Assembly (NCBI GenBank): GCA_900620265.3
Contig: UYNY03000006.1
Location: 1 to 42,874 of the forward strand
Source: Nitrosopumilaceae archaeon
GTDB taxonomy: Archaea > Thermoproteota > Nitrososphaeria > Nitrososphaerales > Nitrosopumilaceae
DNA: 42,874 bases
Direction: 5' to 3'
This document shows positions 31,789-39,453 of this stretch, in pieces; the first letter of the stretch is position 1, and the number at the start of each line of letters is the position of its first letter. The position numbers and the translations under genes are program-made. The notes under the pieces are model-generated. The model was not told where the DNA came from and searched no databases. It saw nothing but the letters and a program-made list of their open reading frames with translations.

Positions 31789-31883
31789 TGGCGGGCTTGG
31801 AGGGCTTCGATCCCTCGACCTGTAACTTAGGAGGCTACCACGCTATCCATACTTCGCGCCGTCCGGCTCTGCGCCACAAGCCC
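31789..31883 (-). tRNA. tRNA-Arg (CCU) with a D-loop insertion/intron
   Basis: Minus strand: acceptor GGGCTTG (31877-31883) pairs with CAAGCCC (31793-31799), discriminator G, CCA encoded (31789-31791). D-stem GCGC/GCGT, anticodon stem GTAGC/GTTAC with loop CTCCTAA (anticodon CCT), variable AGGTC, T-arm GAGGG-ATCGAAG-CCCTC. The D-loop region is 27 nt; removing 16 nt (31849-31864) leaves a normal AGAGCC-GGATA loop. Such non-canonical introns occur in archaeal tRNAs and are cut by the splicing endonuclease. A TATA element lies 25 nt upstream. Confidence 0.85.
31849..31864 (-). other. Probable 16-nt non-canonical intron in the D-loop of tRNA-Arg
   Basis: The minus-strand insert GGACGGCGCGAAGTAT is flanked by GGA at both edges, so the exact cut sites can slide by 3 nt. 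Without it the tRNA is 76 nt plus CCA. I could not draw a fully convincing bulge-helix-bulge by hand. Confidence 0.55.
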
Positions 31884-31903
31884 GGCGTCCCGTGCGCCGC
31901 TGT

Positions 31904-31939
31904 CCATTTAAGCGTAATTCCCGGTTAAACGTTAATAAT
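31904..31939. promoter_or_regulatory. Divergent promoters of the two tRNA genes
   Basis: Minus-strand CTTAAAT (about 31905-31911) is about 25 nt before tRNA-Arg; plus-strand GTTAATAATC (31931-31940) is about 29 nt before tRNA-Val. The 80-nt gap between the tRNAs holds little else. Confidence 0.6.
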
Positions 31940-31963
31940 CGCCCCCGCGCCCCCCTCCCCCGT

Positions 31964-32040
31964 GGGCCGGTAGTCTAGCTGGTTAGGATACCGCCTCGAC
32001 ACGGCGGTGATCGTGAGTTCGAATCTCTCTCGGCCCACCA
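31964..32040 (+). tRNA. tRNA-Val (GAC)
   Basis: Acceptor GGGCCGG pairs with TCGGCCC (one G-U), discriminator A and encoded CCA. D-arm GTCT-AGCTGGTTA-GGAT, anticodon stem CCGCC/GGCGG with loop TCGACAC, variable TGATC, T-arm GTGAG-TTCGAAT-CTCTC. The anticodon reads GAC (Val). Oddities: position 33 is C instead of the nearly universal U, and the T-stem has one U-U mismatch. No intron is evident. Confidence 0.88.
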
Positions 32041-32044
32041 CTAT

Positions 32045-32539
32045 CTAAGTGCCCGCCCTGAACTCCTTCTCGACGACGCTCCACGATGACTCTGTCGTGA
32101 TGATCCCCTCGGCCTCGTACGAGCCGATGCCGCCCCCCACCGCCGCGTCGTACGCGGCCGCGTTGCCCGGCGACTTTTCGATGAAGAACCTGCTCTCGAG
32201 CGGCACCTCGGCCCCCGCGTAAAAGACGGCCCTGCCCGGCAGGGCGATGTCGGCAGTCGAGTACTGGCCGGACCCGAGCAGCCGCCCGTCCCCGTACAGC
32301 TCGTACGCTATCAGCGATACCGTAAAGGTCTTGTCGCTGGGGTTCCTCACCAGGAACGTGACGTCCAGCTCGGCCCTCCCCGTGGCCCTGTTGACGTCCC
32401 CGAGCTCGACGCCTGCCAGCTCCACCTCGACCAGCTCGAGGTCCGCGTTGTCAAGCCCCGCATAGTAGACGATGCCCCCCATCAGGGCCAGCGTCCCGCC
32501 CAGCGCCGCGTATACGGTGGTCTTGCTCTGGAGCTCCAC
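32045..32539 (-). CDS. Membrane-anchored LEA14/WHy-like protein
   Basis: A 164-residue protein with an N-terminal transmembrane helix (TTVYAALGGTLALMGGIVYY, about 6-25) and a beta-rich domain like the water-stress/LEA-2 fold: ELDVTFLVRNPSDKTFTVSL, YELYGDGRLLGSGQYS, STADIALPGRAVFYAG. Such domains are structural and sit outside the membrane in archaea; no enzyme activity is expected. GTG 32539 is preferred since ACTAAAAAAG (32561-32570) lies 26 nt upstream on its strand; longer forms would extend into the divergent CopD-like promoter. The stop is close to the tRNA-Val 3' end. Confidence 0.72.
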   Translation of the reverse strand: MELQSKTTVYAALGGTLALMGGIVYYAGLDNADLELVEVELAGVELGDVNRATGRAELDVTFLVRNPSDKTFTVSLIAYELYGDGRLLGSGQYSTADIALPGRAVFYAGAEVPLESRFFIEKSPGNAAAYDAAVGGGIGSYEAEGIITTESSWSVVEKEFRAGT

Positions 32540-32560
32540 GCGTGCCCCCGGGCGGGCGCG

Positions 32561-32595
32561 ACTAAAAAAGGTTCCCTGATACATACATAACAATT
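32561..32595. promoter_or_regulatory. Divergent promoter region between LEA-like and CopD-like genes
   Basis: ACTAAAAAAG (32561-32570) serves the minus-strand GTG at 32539 (26 nt), and CATACATAACAATT (32582-32595) serves the plus-strand ATG at 32616 (about 28 nt). Confidence 0.55.
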
Positions 32596-32615
32596 GGGGC
32601 GCGGCGTCACCCTCG

Positions 32616-33113
32616 ATGGCTGCGCTCGAGCAGGCCGTGCTGACGTGGGCACACCTGGTCTCCGCCTGCGTCTGGGTGGGGGGCTCGATCTTCATCGGCG
32701 CCGTCCTCTCCCCCCTGCTGAGGAGGGTGGCCCCGACCCAGGAGGAGCGGATGAGGCTGATGATACTTGTGGGGCGCAGGTTCAACTATTTCGCGGTGCC
32801 GGCGCTGGCCGTCCTCGTCGGCACCGGCCTGTACAGCTCGCACGCGCTGCTGGCCAGGCCGGACCTGCTGGCAGCGTCAAGCTACGGCGGGTACCTCGCC
32901 CTCAAGGTAGTACTGGTCGCGGCGCTCGTCGCCGCGTACGGGGTGCACGTCTGGCTCGTGCGCGGCAGTGTCGAGGCGCGCGTAATGTCCGGCGCCGTCG
33001 CGGGCGCCGAGCTGGCGCGGCTCCGCAAGAGGATAATAATACTGGGCGAGGCGACCGTCGTGATATCCGTCGCGGTGCTGTTCCTGGCGGCGCTGCTGGA
33101 CGCGGGGGCCTGA
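32616..33113 (+). CDS. CopD-like integral membrane protein
   Basis: A 165-residue protein with four hydrophobic helices: VLTWAHLVSACVWVGGSIFI (about 8-27), FAVPALAVLVGTGLYSS (about 59-75), LALKVVLVAALVAAYGVHVW (about 93-112) and ATVVISVAVLFLAALL (about 145-160). His13 in the first helix, His109 in the third and the VWVGGSIF motif recall the CopD/YphA-type family linked to copper or haem handling. Copper proteins are abundant in ammonia-oxidising thaumarchaea, so a role in copper uptake is plausible but not shown. One base separates its TGA from the nadM start (TGAGATG), indicating an operon. Confidence 0.75.
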   Translation: MAALEQAVLTWAHLVSACVWVGGSIFIGAVLSPLLRRVAPTQEERMRLMILVGRRFNYFAVPALAVLVGTGLYSSHALLARPDLLAASSYGGYLALKVVLVAALVAAYGVHVWLVRGSVEARVMSGAVAGAELARLRKRIIILGEATVVISVAVLFLAALLDAGA

Positions 33114-33114
33114 G

Positions 33115-33606
33115 ATGGGCCCCGTCGACGGCCTGCTGGTGGGAAGGTTCCAGCCGTTCCACCTCGGGCACCTCGAGGCGCTCCGCTTTGCGCTCGGGCG
33201 CGTCTCGCGCCTCTGGGTCGGGATCGGCAGCTCCAACGCGCCCGTCTCGGAGGAGAACCCGTTCACGGCCGCCCAGAGGGCCGAGATGATATCCTCGTCG
33301 GTGGGCCGGATGGCCCCCCGGATCCGGACGTACGAGATACCCGACGCGGGGGACCACGGCGCGTGGGCGCGGCAGATAGACGAGATCGTGCCCCCCTTCG
33401 GGGTCGTCTTTACCAACGACGGGGAGACGGGGCGCCTCTACTCCGGCAGGGCGCGGGTGGTCCGGATCCCGATGGTGCGCAGGCGGGACCTCTCGGGGAC
33501 GCGCGTCCGCGCCCTCATCAGGTCCGGCGGCGCGTGGGAGGGGCTGGTGCCGCCCGGCACGCGCGGGGTCGTCGCAGGTGCCACGGGCCGCCGGGCCGGC
33601 CCCTAG
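33115..33606 (+). CDS. nadM: Nicotinamide-nucleotide adenylyltransferase
   Basis: A 163-residue archaeal NMN adenylyltransferase that makes NAD from NMN and ATP. It has the nucleotidyltransferase signature GRFQPFHLGHLEALRFAL (residues 10-27, with the HxGH-like FHLGH), GIGSSNAPVSEENPFTAAQR, the FTNDGETGRLY region, and the C-terminal RRRDLSGTRVRALI (SGTxxR). It follows the CopD-like gene after 1 nt. Its TAG stop is immediately followed by, and partly contained in, the TATA box of the aminotransferase gene. Confidence 0.94.
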   Translation: MGPVDGLLVGRFQPFHLGHLEALRFALGRVSRLWVGIGSSNAPVSEENPFTAAQRAEMISSSVGRMAPRIRTYEIPDAGDHGAWARQIDEIVPPFGVVFTNDGETGRLYSGRARVVRIPMVRRRDLSGTRVRALIRSGGAWEGLVPPGTRGVVAGATGRRAGP

Positions 33607-33615
33607 TTATAAATA
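33606..33615 (+). promoter_or_regulatory. TATA box of the class V aminotransferase
   Basis: GTTATAAATA is centred 27 nt upstream of the GTG at 33638 and begins at the last base of the nadM stop codon. Confidence 0.65.
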
Positions 33616-33637
33616 CACCCGGGCCTGCCCGCCCCCC

Positions 33638-34789
33638 GTGGAGTACCTCTCGATGCTTCCGGGCCCGACCAACGTGCCCAACCGGGTCATGCGCGCCATG
33701 CTCGCCCCGATAATCAACCACCGCAGCGCCGACTTTGTGGACCTCTACACGGACGTGGTGGCAAAGACGCAGGCCGTCTTTGAGACCAAGAACGACGTGG
33801 TGGCGCTCTCCGCGTCGGGGACCGGCGCGGTGGAGGCCGGCGTGGTTAACATGGTGAGAAAGGGCGACAAGGTGATAATACCGGTTAACGGCGAGTTCAG
33901 CGGCCGGCTCGCGCAGCTGATCGAGGGGCAGGGCGCCGAGACCGTGCGCCTCGAGACGGAGCCGGGCAGGAACGCCACGTTCGATCAGGTAAAGGAGGCC
34001 TTTGACAACAACAAGGACGCGGCCGCGTTCTACGTCGTCCACAACGAGACGTCCACCGGGACGATGGTCAGGTACCTTGACAGGGTGGCCGACCTGGCGT
34101 CCAGGAACGGCGCGTTCTACGTGGTGGACTCCGTGTCGCTGCTCGGCGGCTCGCCGCTGCCCGTCGACAAGTGGGGGATCGACGTCTGCATGACGGGGGC
34201 CCAGAAGGCGGTGGCCGCGCCGCCCGGGATCTCGCCCATATCGGTCAGCCCCAGGGCGCGCAAGCGCATGGAGGAGAGGCCACCGTCCACGATGTACTTT
34301 AACCTGCCCCGGTACTTCAAGTACTACGAGGAGTCGCGCCACACGCCGTTCACGCCGGCGCTCCCGCTGATGTACGCCTACAGGGAGGCCCTCTCCATCA
34401 TACTGGAGGAGGGGCTCGAGAGGGTGTTCGCGCGCCACAAGGCGTGCTCGGACGCGCTGTACGCCGGGCTCGGGGCGCTCGGCCTCGAGCCGTTCGCCCG
34501 GGAGGAGGACCGCTCGGTCTCGATAGTGGCCCTCAACTATCCGGAGGGGCTAGACGACGCAAAGTTCCGCGGTCTGCTGGCCTCAAAGTTCAAGGTGCTG
34601 GTGGCAGGCGGGTTCGGGAACCTCAAGGGCAAGGTGTTCAGGGTCGGCTGCATGGGGGAGGTCGGGCCGTACCACGTCATGCGTACCATATCGTCGGTGG
34701 CCGCCGCCCTCGCCATGATGGGGGTAGGCGCCGACGCGCAGGCCGGCCTGCGCGCGGCCGAGAAGGAGCTGGCGCCGCTGGCTCCCTAA
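33638..34789 (+). CDS. Class V aminotransferase (alanine/serine-glyoxylate type)
   Basis: A 383-residue PLP-dependent aminotransferase that moves amino groups to or from glyoxylate/pyruvate. The start EYLSMLPGPTNVPNRV is typical of the AGT/SGAT family; SASGTGAVEAGVVNMV binds the PLP phosphate, FYVVHNETSTGTMV and AFYVVDSVSLLGG (Asp contacting the pyridine N) follow, and CMTGAQKAVAAPPGI holds the Schiff-base Lys. The C-terminal LVAGGFGNLKGKVFRVG is the substrate-carboxylate Arg region. The GTG at 33638 fits both the family N-terminus and the TATA box 27 nt upstream. Exact substrate is uncertain. Confidence 0.93.
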   Translation: MEYLSMLPGPTNVPNRVMRAMLAPIINHRSADFVDLYTDVVAKTQAVFETKNDVVALSASGTGAVEAGVVNMVRKGDKVIIPVNGEFSGRLAQLIEGQGAETVRLETEPGRNATFDQVKEAFDNNKDAAAFYVVHNETSTGTMVRYLDRVADLASRNGAFYVVDSVSLLGGSPLPVDKWGIDVCMTGAQKAVAAPPGISPISVSPRARKRMEERPPSTMYFNLPRYFKYYEESRHTPFTPALPLMYAYREALSIILEEGLERVFARHKACSDALYAGLGALGLEPFAREEDRSVSIVALNYPEGLDDAKFRGLLASKFKVLVAGGFGNLKGKVFRVGCMGEVGPYHVMRTISSVAAALAMMGVGADAQAGLRAAEKELAPLAP

Positions 34790-34798
34790 CTTAATATA
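34790..34798 (+). promoter_or_regulatory. TATA box of the FKBP gene
   Basis: CTTAATATA is about 28 nt upstream of the TTG at 34823 and directly follows the aminotransferase stop. Confidence 0.65.
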
Positions 34799-34822
34799 AG
34801 GAAATCCGGGGGCCCGCGCCCG

Positions 34823-35737
34823 TTGCCGTTTGAGAGGAACTCTCTGATACTGGTGGACTATACGGCGCGCGTAAAGGACACCGGCGAGGTGTTCGAGACG
34901 ACCCGGGGGGACGTGGCCCGGGAGCACCTGCCCGACGGCGACGCGGGGCAGGGCCCGCGCCTGGTCTCGATCGGGGGGCGCTCGTACCCGGTGCTCTCGG
35001 GGTTCGGCGAGGCGCTGGCCGGCGCGTCGGTGGGCGAGTCGATCACGGTGGACATCGAGCCCGAGAGGGGGTTCGGTGCACGCGACAAGAAAAAGGTGCG
35101 CATGATGCCGCTGCGCAAGCTCGGCGATGACGCCGAGACGGCCGAGGCCGGCGACAGCGTCGAGGTGGACGGGCGCAAGGGAGTCATCAGGTTCGTCGGA
35201 TCCGGCAGGGTGCAGGTAGACTTTAACCACAGGCACGCCGGCAAGACCCTCACGTTCGAGGGTACCGTGACGGCCCACCTCCAGTCCGCCGAGGAGAAGG
35301 CGGGGGCGATCCTTGAGAACAAGCTGCAAAAGGGGATCACGTTCAAGCTGGAGGGGGGCGGCCTCGAGGTCGAGATACCCGCCGAGATTGCCGGCGCCGA
35401 CGACCTACAGACGAAGAAGGGGATGGCCCGGGCGGACATCTTCCTCTTCGTGCCAGAGCTGGAGAGCATCACGTACCTTGAAAAACACGTTAACGCAAAG
35501 GCGGCCCGAGCAGCCGGCGCCGGCGGCGCCGGGGGGCAGGCAGATCCCCCGCAGGAGCACGACCATGATCACGACCACCCCCACGACCATGATCACGCGC
35601 ACGACCATGATCACGCGCACGACCATGATCACGCGCACGACCATGATCACGCGCACGACCATGATCACGTGCACGACCATGATCACGTGCACGACCATGA
35701 TCACGACCGCCCCCCGGACGGTACCCCCAAGCAATAG
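34823..35737 (+). CDS. FKBP-type peptidyl-prolyl isomerase (SlyD-like) with His/Asp tail
   Basis: A 304-residue prolyl isomerase/chaperone. The FKBP part is split by an insert-in-flap domain as in SlyD: SLILVDYTARVKDTGEVFET (8-27), YPVLSGFGEALAGASVGESI (active-site strand), ERGFGARDKKKV, then the IF domain with GVIRFVGSGRVQVDFNHRHA and GKTLTFEGTVTAHL. An archaeal-type C-terminal domain of about 80 residues follows (ILENKLQKGITFKLEGG). The tail from about residue 246 is made of HDHDHA/HDHDHV repeats and should bind Ni, Zn or Cu. TTG 34823 is chosen because it fits the family start (PFERNSLILVDY) and the TATA box about 28 nt upstream. Confidence 0.92.
   Translation: MPFERNSLILVDYTARVKDTGEVFETTRGDVAREHLPDGDAGQGPRLVSIGGRSYPVLSGFGEALAGASVGESITVDIEPERGFGARDKKKVRMMPLRKLGDDAETAEAGDSVEVDGRKGVIRFVGSGRVQVDFNHRHAGKTLTFEGTVTAHLQSAEEKAGAILENKLQKGITFKLEGGGLEVEIPAEIAGADDLQTKKGMARADIFLFVPELESITYLEKHVNAKAARAAGAGGAGGQADPPQEHDHDHDHPHDHDHAHDHDHAHDHDHAHDHDHAHDHDHVHDHDHVHDHDHDRPPDGTPKQ
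35558..35706 (+). repeat. 18-bp tandem repeat encoding a His/Asp metal-binding tail
   Basis: Unit CACGACCATGATCACGCG (His-Asp-His-Asp-His-Ala), four copies with GCG and two with GTG in the last codon, flanked by partial units. The near-perfect units can expand or contract by slippage without shifting the frame. Confidence 0.9.
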
Positions 35738-35748
35738 CGTGCCTGCCC

Positions 35749-36789
35749 CTAGATGACGCCCGTCTCCCTAGCCAGCCTCTCGGCCGCCCGCCTGCCCGGC
35801 CTCTTTTCTGCCAGTATGGTGTGCCTCCCCGGGCGCAGCGACTGCGCCGTCACGACCGCCTCGACCACGTCGGCCGCCGAGACGCCGACCTGCTCCGCAC
35901 TGGTGGGCGCGCCCACGTCGCGCAGCGCGCGCCTGACGCGCCGCCAGTCGCCGCCCTGCAGCCTCGACATCATTATCGACCCGATGCCGCACTTTTCCCC
36001 GTGCAGCCCCGCGCCGGGCGCGATCCTGTCCAGCGCGTGCGAGAAGAGGTGCTCGGACCCCGAGCACGGCCTGCTGCTGCCCGCTATGCACGATGCCACG
36101 CCGGCGCTTATCAGCGCCTCGACGACGACCCTGGCGTCCGTCCCCTCCCCGGCGAACCTGCGCGAGTTCTCCATTATGATCCGGGCGCTCATCGCAGCAA
36201 GGTCCGCCGCGTACCTCCCATAGTACTCGCCCCTCGCGTGCCCGAGCTGCCAGTCCCTGACCGCGACCATGTTCGCGACAAGATCCCCGCACCCGCTGGC
36301 AATCAGCCTCGCCGGCGCCCCCCTTATCACACGTATGTCCACAAAGACGCCTGTCGGCGCCGTCGCCACCATCGAGTGCGGCCTCCTCCCCGCCACCGAC
36401 GCGAACGGGCTTGCAATCCCGTCGTGCGAGGCGGCCGTCGGCAGGCTGACAAACGGGATGCCGAGCCGGTGCGACGCCAGCTTTGCGGCGTCGACGGGGC
36501 GCCCGCCCCCGACGCCGGCCACCATCGACGGGCGGAACCGGCCCACCTCCCCGGCGAGCCGGCGGAGCGGCCCGGGCCTGTTCTCCCCCGCCTCGTGCCA
36601 GCGGGCCCTTATCCCGAGCGCCCCGAGCGAGGCCTCGATCCTGCGCCCCAGCCGCCCCCTGGCCCCGGGCCCCGAGACGAGCGAGATCCGCCCCCCGCAG
36701 CCCAGCCTCCGCACGAACCTGCCGAACCCGGCCAGGTTCCCCTCGCCTATCTCTATGAGCCTCGGGAGCTCCATCCTGTGGGGTCTCAC
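35749..36789 (-). CDS. egsA: sn-glycerol-1-phosphate dehydrogenase
   Basis: A 346-residue NAD(P)-dependent dehydrogenase that makes sn-glycerol-1-phosphate, the backbone of archaeal ether lipids. It has the family pattern LPRLIEIGEGNLAGFGRF, ISLVSGPGARG (Rossmann), SMVAGVGGGRPVDAAKLASH (GGGxxxDxxK), PFVSLPTAASHDGIASPFAS, the metal-binding SGCGDLVANMVAVRDW (Asp) and two His in GSEHLFSHALD and GAGLHGEKCGIG. Start: GTG 36789, with a TATA element (GTATATTATC, 36811-36820) about 26 nt upstream; ATG 36774 is the alternative. It diverges from the proteasome gene. Confidence 0.95.
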   Translation of the reverse strand: MRPHRMELPRLIEIGEGNLAGFGRFVRRLGCGGRISLVSGPGARGRLGRRIEASLGALGIRARWHEAGENRPGPLRRLAGEVGRFRPSMVAGVGGGRPVDAAKLASHRLGIPFVSLPTAASHDGIASPFASVAGRRPHSMVATAPTGVFVDIRVIRGAPARLIASGCGDLVANMVAVRDWQLGHARGEYYGRYAADLAAMSARIIMENSRRFAGEGTDARVVVEALISAGVASCIAGSSRPCSGSEHLFSHALDRIAPGAGLHGEKCGIGSIMMSRLQGGDWRRVRRALRDVGAPTSAEQVGVSAADVVEAVVTAQSLRPGRHTILAEKRPGRRAAERLARETGVI

Positions 36790-36810
36790 GCCCCCCGCCC
36801 CCGGGCCGGG

Positions 36811-36842
36811 GTATATTATCTAGGATCAAAAACTTATTTAAG
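36811..36842. promoter_or_regulatory. Divergent promoters of egsA and the proteasome beta gene
   Basis: GTATATTATC (36811-36820) serves egsA on the minus strand (26 nt to GTG). TTATTTAA (36834-36841) points towards the proteasome gene, about 35 nt before its GTG, implying a leader of about 10 nt. Confidence 0.55.
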
Positions 36843-36872
36843 CGGTGCCCCCCGGGGTGGGCATCCTAACGG

Positions 36873-37514
36873 GTGAAGCAGTTGAATAACAAGGTAGAAG
36901 AGAAGATACTACACGGAACCACGACGGTGGGGATAAGGGCCTCTGACGGCATCGTCCTCTGCGCCGACATGCGGGCGAGCGCCGGCTATCTGATAGCCAA
37001 CAACAACACGATGAAGATCCAAAAGATCGACCACCACGCCGGGCTCACCCTGGCCGGCGGGGTCGCCGACGCCCAGAACATAGTCGACATACTCAGGTAC
37101 CACTCGAACCTGCACAGGGTCCAAAAGCAGTCCCCGATACCGATCCGCTCGCTTGCGCGCCTCTGCTCGCTCATATTCCACCAGAACCGCGGGTACCCGT
37201 TCATCGCCGACATACTGGTCGGCGGCCACGACGGGGGCGGCCCCTCCCTCTACAACATCGACATGTTCGGCTCCGTCGAGGAGAAAAAGTTCGTCACCAC
37301 CGGCAGCGGCTCGCCGGTCGCGTACGGGCTGCTCGAGGAGAGGTACGAGGAGGGGATGGCGCTGGACGCCGCAAAGAGGCTGGCGCTCGAGGCCGTGAGG
37401 GCCGCCATCACGCGCAACATCGGGACGGGCGACGGGATCAACGTCGCGCTCGTCGACAAGGACGGCTACCGCCTCCTGGAGGGGGAGCGGAAGAGGGCCG
37501 TCATAGAGTTATAG
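36873..37514 (+). CDS. psmB: Proteasome beta subunit
   Basis: A 213-residue N-terminal nucleophile hydrolase of the 20S proteasome. A 15-residue propeptide (MKQLNNKVEEKILHG) precedes the mature Thr1 in TTTVGIRASDGIVLCADMRA. Counting from Thr1, Asp17 (CADMR), Lys33 (NNTMKIQKID) and the SGSP region that supplies the Ser129-type residue (TTGSGSPVAYG) are present, so it should be active. GTG 36873 gives the propeptide; no earlier start is in frame with a TATA at 26 nt. It is followed after 7 nt by the aCPSF1 gene, so the protein-degradation and RNA-termination genes probably form one transcript. Confidence 0.94.
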   Translation: MKQLNNKVEEKILHGTTTVGIRASDGIVLCADMRASAGYLIANNNTMKIQKIDHHAGLTLAGGVADAQNIVDILRYHSNLHRVQKQSPIPIRSLARLCSLIFHQNRGYPFIADILVGGHDGGGPSLYNIDMFGSVEEKKFVTTGSGSPVAYGLLEERYEEGMALDAAKRLALEAVRAAITRNIGTGDGINVALVDKDGYRLLEGERKRAVIEL

Positions 37515-37521
37515 TGGTATA

Positions 37522-39453
37522 ATGCAGAGAAAACCGCGCCGCGACGCACCGAGGGAGCAGAACATCATGGCCACGATACTGCGCGGCCTGCCAAAGGAGT
37601 CGGCCGTCTCAAAGATCGAGTACGAGGGGCCGCGCATCGCGCTATATACCACAAAGCCGCGGTTCCTGATCGAGAAGAGCGAGACCGTCTCGGGGCTGGT
37701 CAACGCGGTGAAGAAGCGCATCGTCGTGCGGACCGACCCGGCCGTGCGAAAGCCCGAGGACGAGGCGCGCAAGGCGCTCACAGAGATGGCGCCGCCGGAG
37801 GCCGGCGTGCAGGGCGCCATATTCGACGCCGCCATAGGCGAGGTCTCGCTCGAGGCAAAGCGCCCCTGGCTGCTGCGCGACGGGTCCGGCTTTGACATTG
37901 CGGGCGCCGCCGAGCGCACCGGCTGGATGATCCGCGTCCGCAAGGCCACCACCATCCAGTCGCGCACCCTGCAGGTGATAAACTCGACCCTCAAGATGCA
38001 CGCGGCTGACCGCGCAAAGCAGCTGCGCCAGATGGGCGACGAGATATTCAGGCCGCGCCTGACCGACCGCACCGAGATATCGCTCTACACGCTCGGCGGG
38101 TTCGGGCAGGTGGGGCGCTCGTCCATGCTGCTTGCCACCCCCGAGAGCCGCATACTGATCGACTGCGGGATAAACCCGGGCGCCCGCTCGACGATGGACG
38201 CGTACCCGCGCCTTGACTTTGTCGGCTCGACGCTCGCCGAGATAGACGCGGTGGTCATCGGGCACGCCCACCTTGACCACACCGGGTTCCTGCCGGCCCT
38301 CTGCAAGTACGGGTACCGGGGCCCCATCTACTGCACCGAGCCGACGCTCCCCATGATGAACCTCATCCAGCTTGACGCCATAAAGGTGGCCGCCGCCCAG
38401 GGGAGGAGCCCCATCTACGCGGAGCGGGACGTCAAGCAGATCATGCGCCAGGCCATCACCATCCCGTACGGGACCGTGACTGACATATCGCCGGACGTCA
38501 AGCTGGTCTTTGCCAACGCCGGCCACATACTGGGGTCGGCCATCTGCCACTTCCACATCGGGTCGGGCAACCACAACTTTGTCTACACCGGCGACATAAA
38601 GTACGGCAAGAGCATCCTCTTCGAGGCGGCAAGCTGGAACTTTCCGAGGGCCGAGACCCTCCTCATCGAGAGCACCTACGGGCTCAAGGAGGACATACAG
38701 CCGAGCAGGGAGGAGGTCGAGTCGGCGTTCATCGTGGCGGTCAACAGGTCGCTGGCCGAGGGCGGCAAGGTGCTGATCCCGATACCGGCCGTCGGCCGCG
38801 CCCAGGAGATAATGATGGTGATCGACCACTATATGAAGCTGGGCAAGATCATAGAGGCGCCCGTATTCACCGAGGGGATGATATCGGAGGCGTCGGCGAT
38901 CCACGAGTCGTACCCAGAGTACCTCGCAAGGGAGCTGCGCCAGAAGATACTCGAGACCGACGACAACCCGTTTGACTCGGAATACTTTACCAACGTCGAG
39001 CACGCCGACGACCGGGAGGAGCCGATGAGGGAGGACTCGCCGTGCATAATAATGGCCACGTCGGGCATGCTCGAGGGCGGCCCGGTCCTCGAGTACTTTA
39101 AGAACGTAGCAAAGGACAGGAAGAACAAGGTGCTGTTCGTCTCGTACCAGGTCAACGGCACGCTCGGCAGGCGCGTGCTGGATGGGTCGAGGCAGGCCGT
39201 CATGGCCGGCAGGGACGGCAAGGTCGAGGCCGTCACGATCAACTGCGGCGTGGAGCGCCTTGACGGGTTCAGCGGCCACAGCGACTACAACCAGCTCATG
39301 TCGTTCGTGCAGCGCCTGCGCCCAAAGCTGCGCAGGGTGCTTGTCAACCACGGCGAGCGCAAAAAGTCCGAGAACCTGGCGGCCAACATACGGCGCGTCT
39401 ACCGCCTCCCGGCGCACTATCCGCAGGCGCAGGAGGCAATACGCCTATTTTAG
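37522..39453 (+). CDS. aCPSF1 (FttA) beta-CASP ribonuclease, transcription terminator
   Basis: A 643-residue archaeal CPSF73-like endoribonuclease, known to cleave 3' ends and terminate transcription. N-terminal KH-like region (residues about 1-180; VVRTDPAVRKPEDEARKAL, RPWLLRDGSGFDIAGAAERT, TGWMIRVRKATTIQS), metallo-beta-lactamase domain with the zinc motif VIGHAHLDHTGFLPAL, NAGHILGSAICHFHIG and VYTGDIKYG, then a beta-CASP segment (ETLLIESTYG, KVLIPIPAVGRAQE, IIMATSGMLEGG) and C-terminal FSGHSDYNQLMSF and VLVNHGE. All expected metal ligands appear present. It begins 7 nt after the proteasome gene and overlaps SepF by 9 bp at its 3' end. Confidence 0.95.
   Translation: MQRKPRRDAPREQNIMATILRGLPKESAVSKIEYEGPRIALYTTKPRFLIEKSETVSGLVNAVKKRIVVRTDPAVRKPEDEARKALTEMAPPEAGVQGAIFDAAIGEVSLEAKRPWLLRDGSGFDIAGAAERTGWMIRVRKATTIQSRTLQVINSTLKMHAADRAKQLRQMGDEIFRPRLTDRTEISLYTLGGFGQVGRSSMLLATPESRILIDCGINPGARSTMDAYPRLDFVGSTLAEIDAVVIGHAHLDHTGFLPALCKYGYRGPIYCTEPTLPMMNLIQLDAIKVAAAQGRSPIYAERDVKQIMRQAITIPYGTVTDISPDVKLVFANAGHILGSAICHFHIGSGNHNFVYTGDIKYGKSILFEAASWNFPRAETLLIESTYGLKEDIQPSREEVESAFIVAVNRSLAEGGKVLIPIPAVGRAQEIMMVIDHYMKLGKIIEAPVFTEGMISEASAIHESYPEYLARELRQKILETDDNPFDSEYFTNVEHADDREEPMREDSPCIIMATSGMLEGGPVLEYFKNVAKDRKNKVLFVSYQVNGTLGRRVLDGSRQAVMAGRDGKVEAVTINCGVERLDGFSGHSDYNQLMSFVQRLRPKLRRVLVNHGERKKSENLAANIRRVYRLPAHYPQAQEAIRLF

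Noticed and set aside
37642-39417. 591-codon minus-strand frame opposite aCPSF1
   Set aside because: Shadow of a strongly recognised gene; no motif in the translation.
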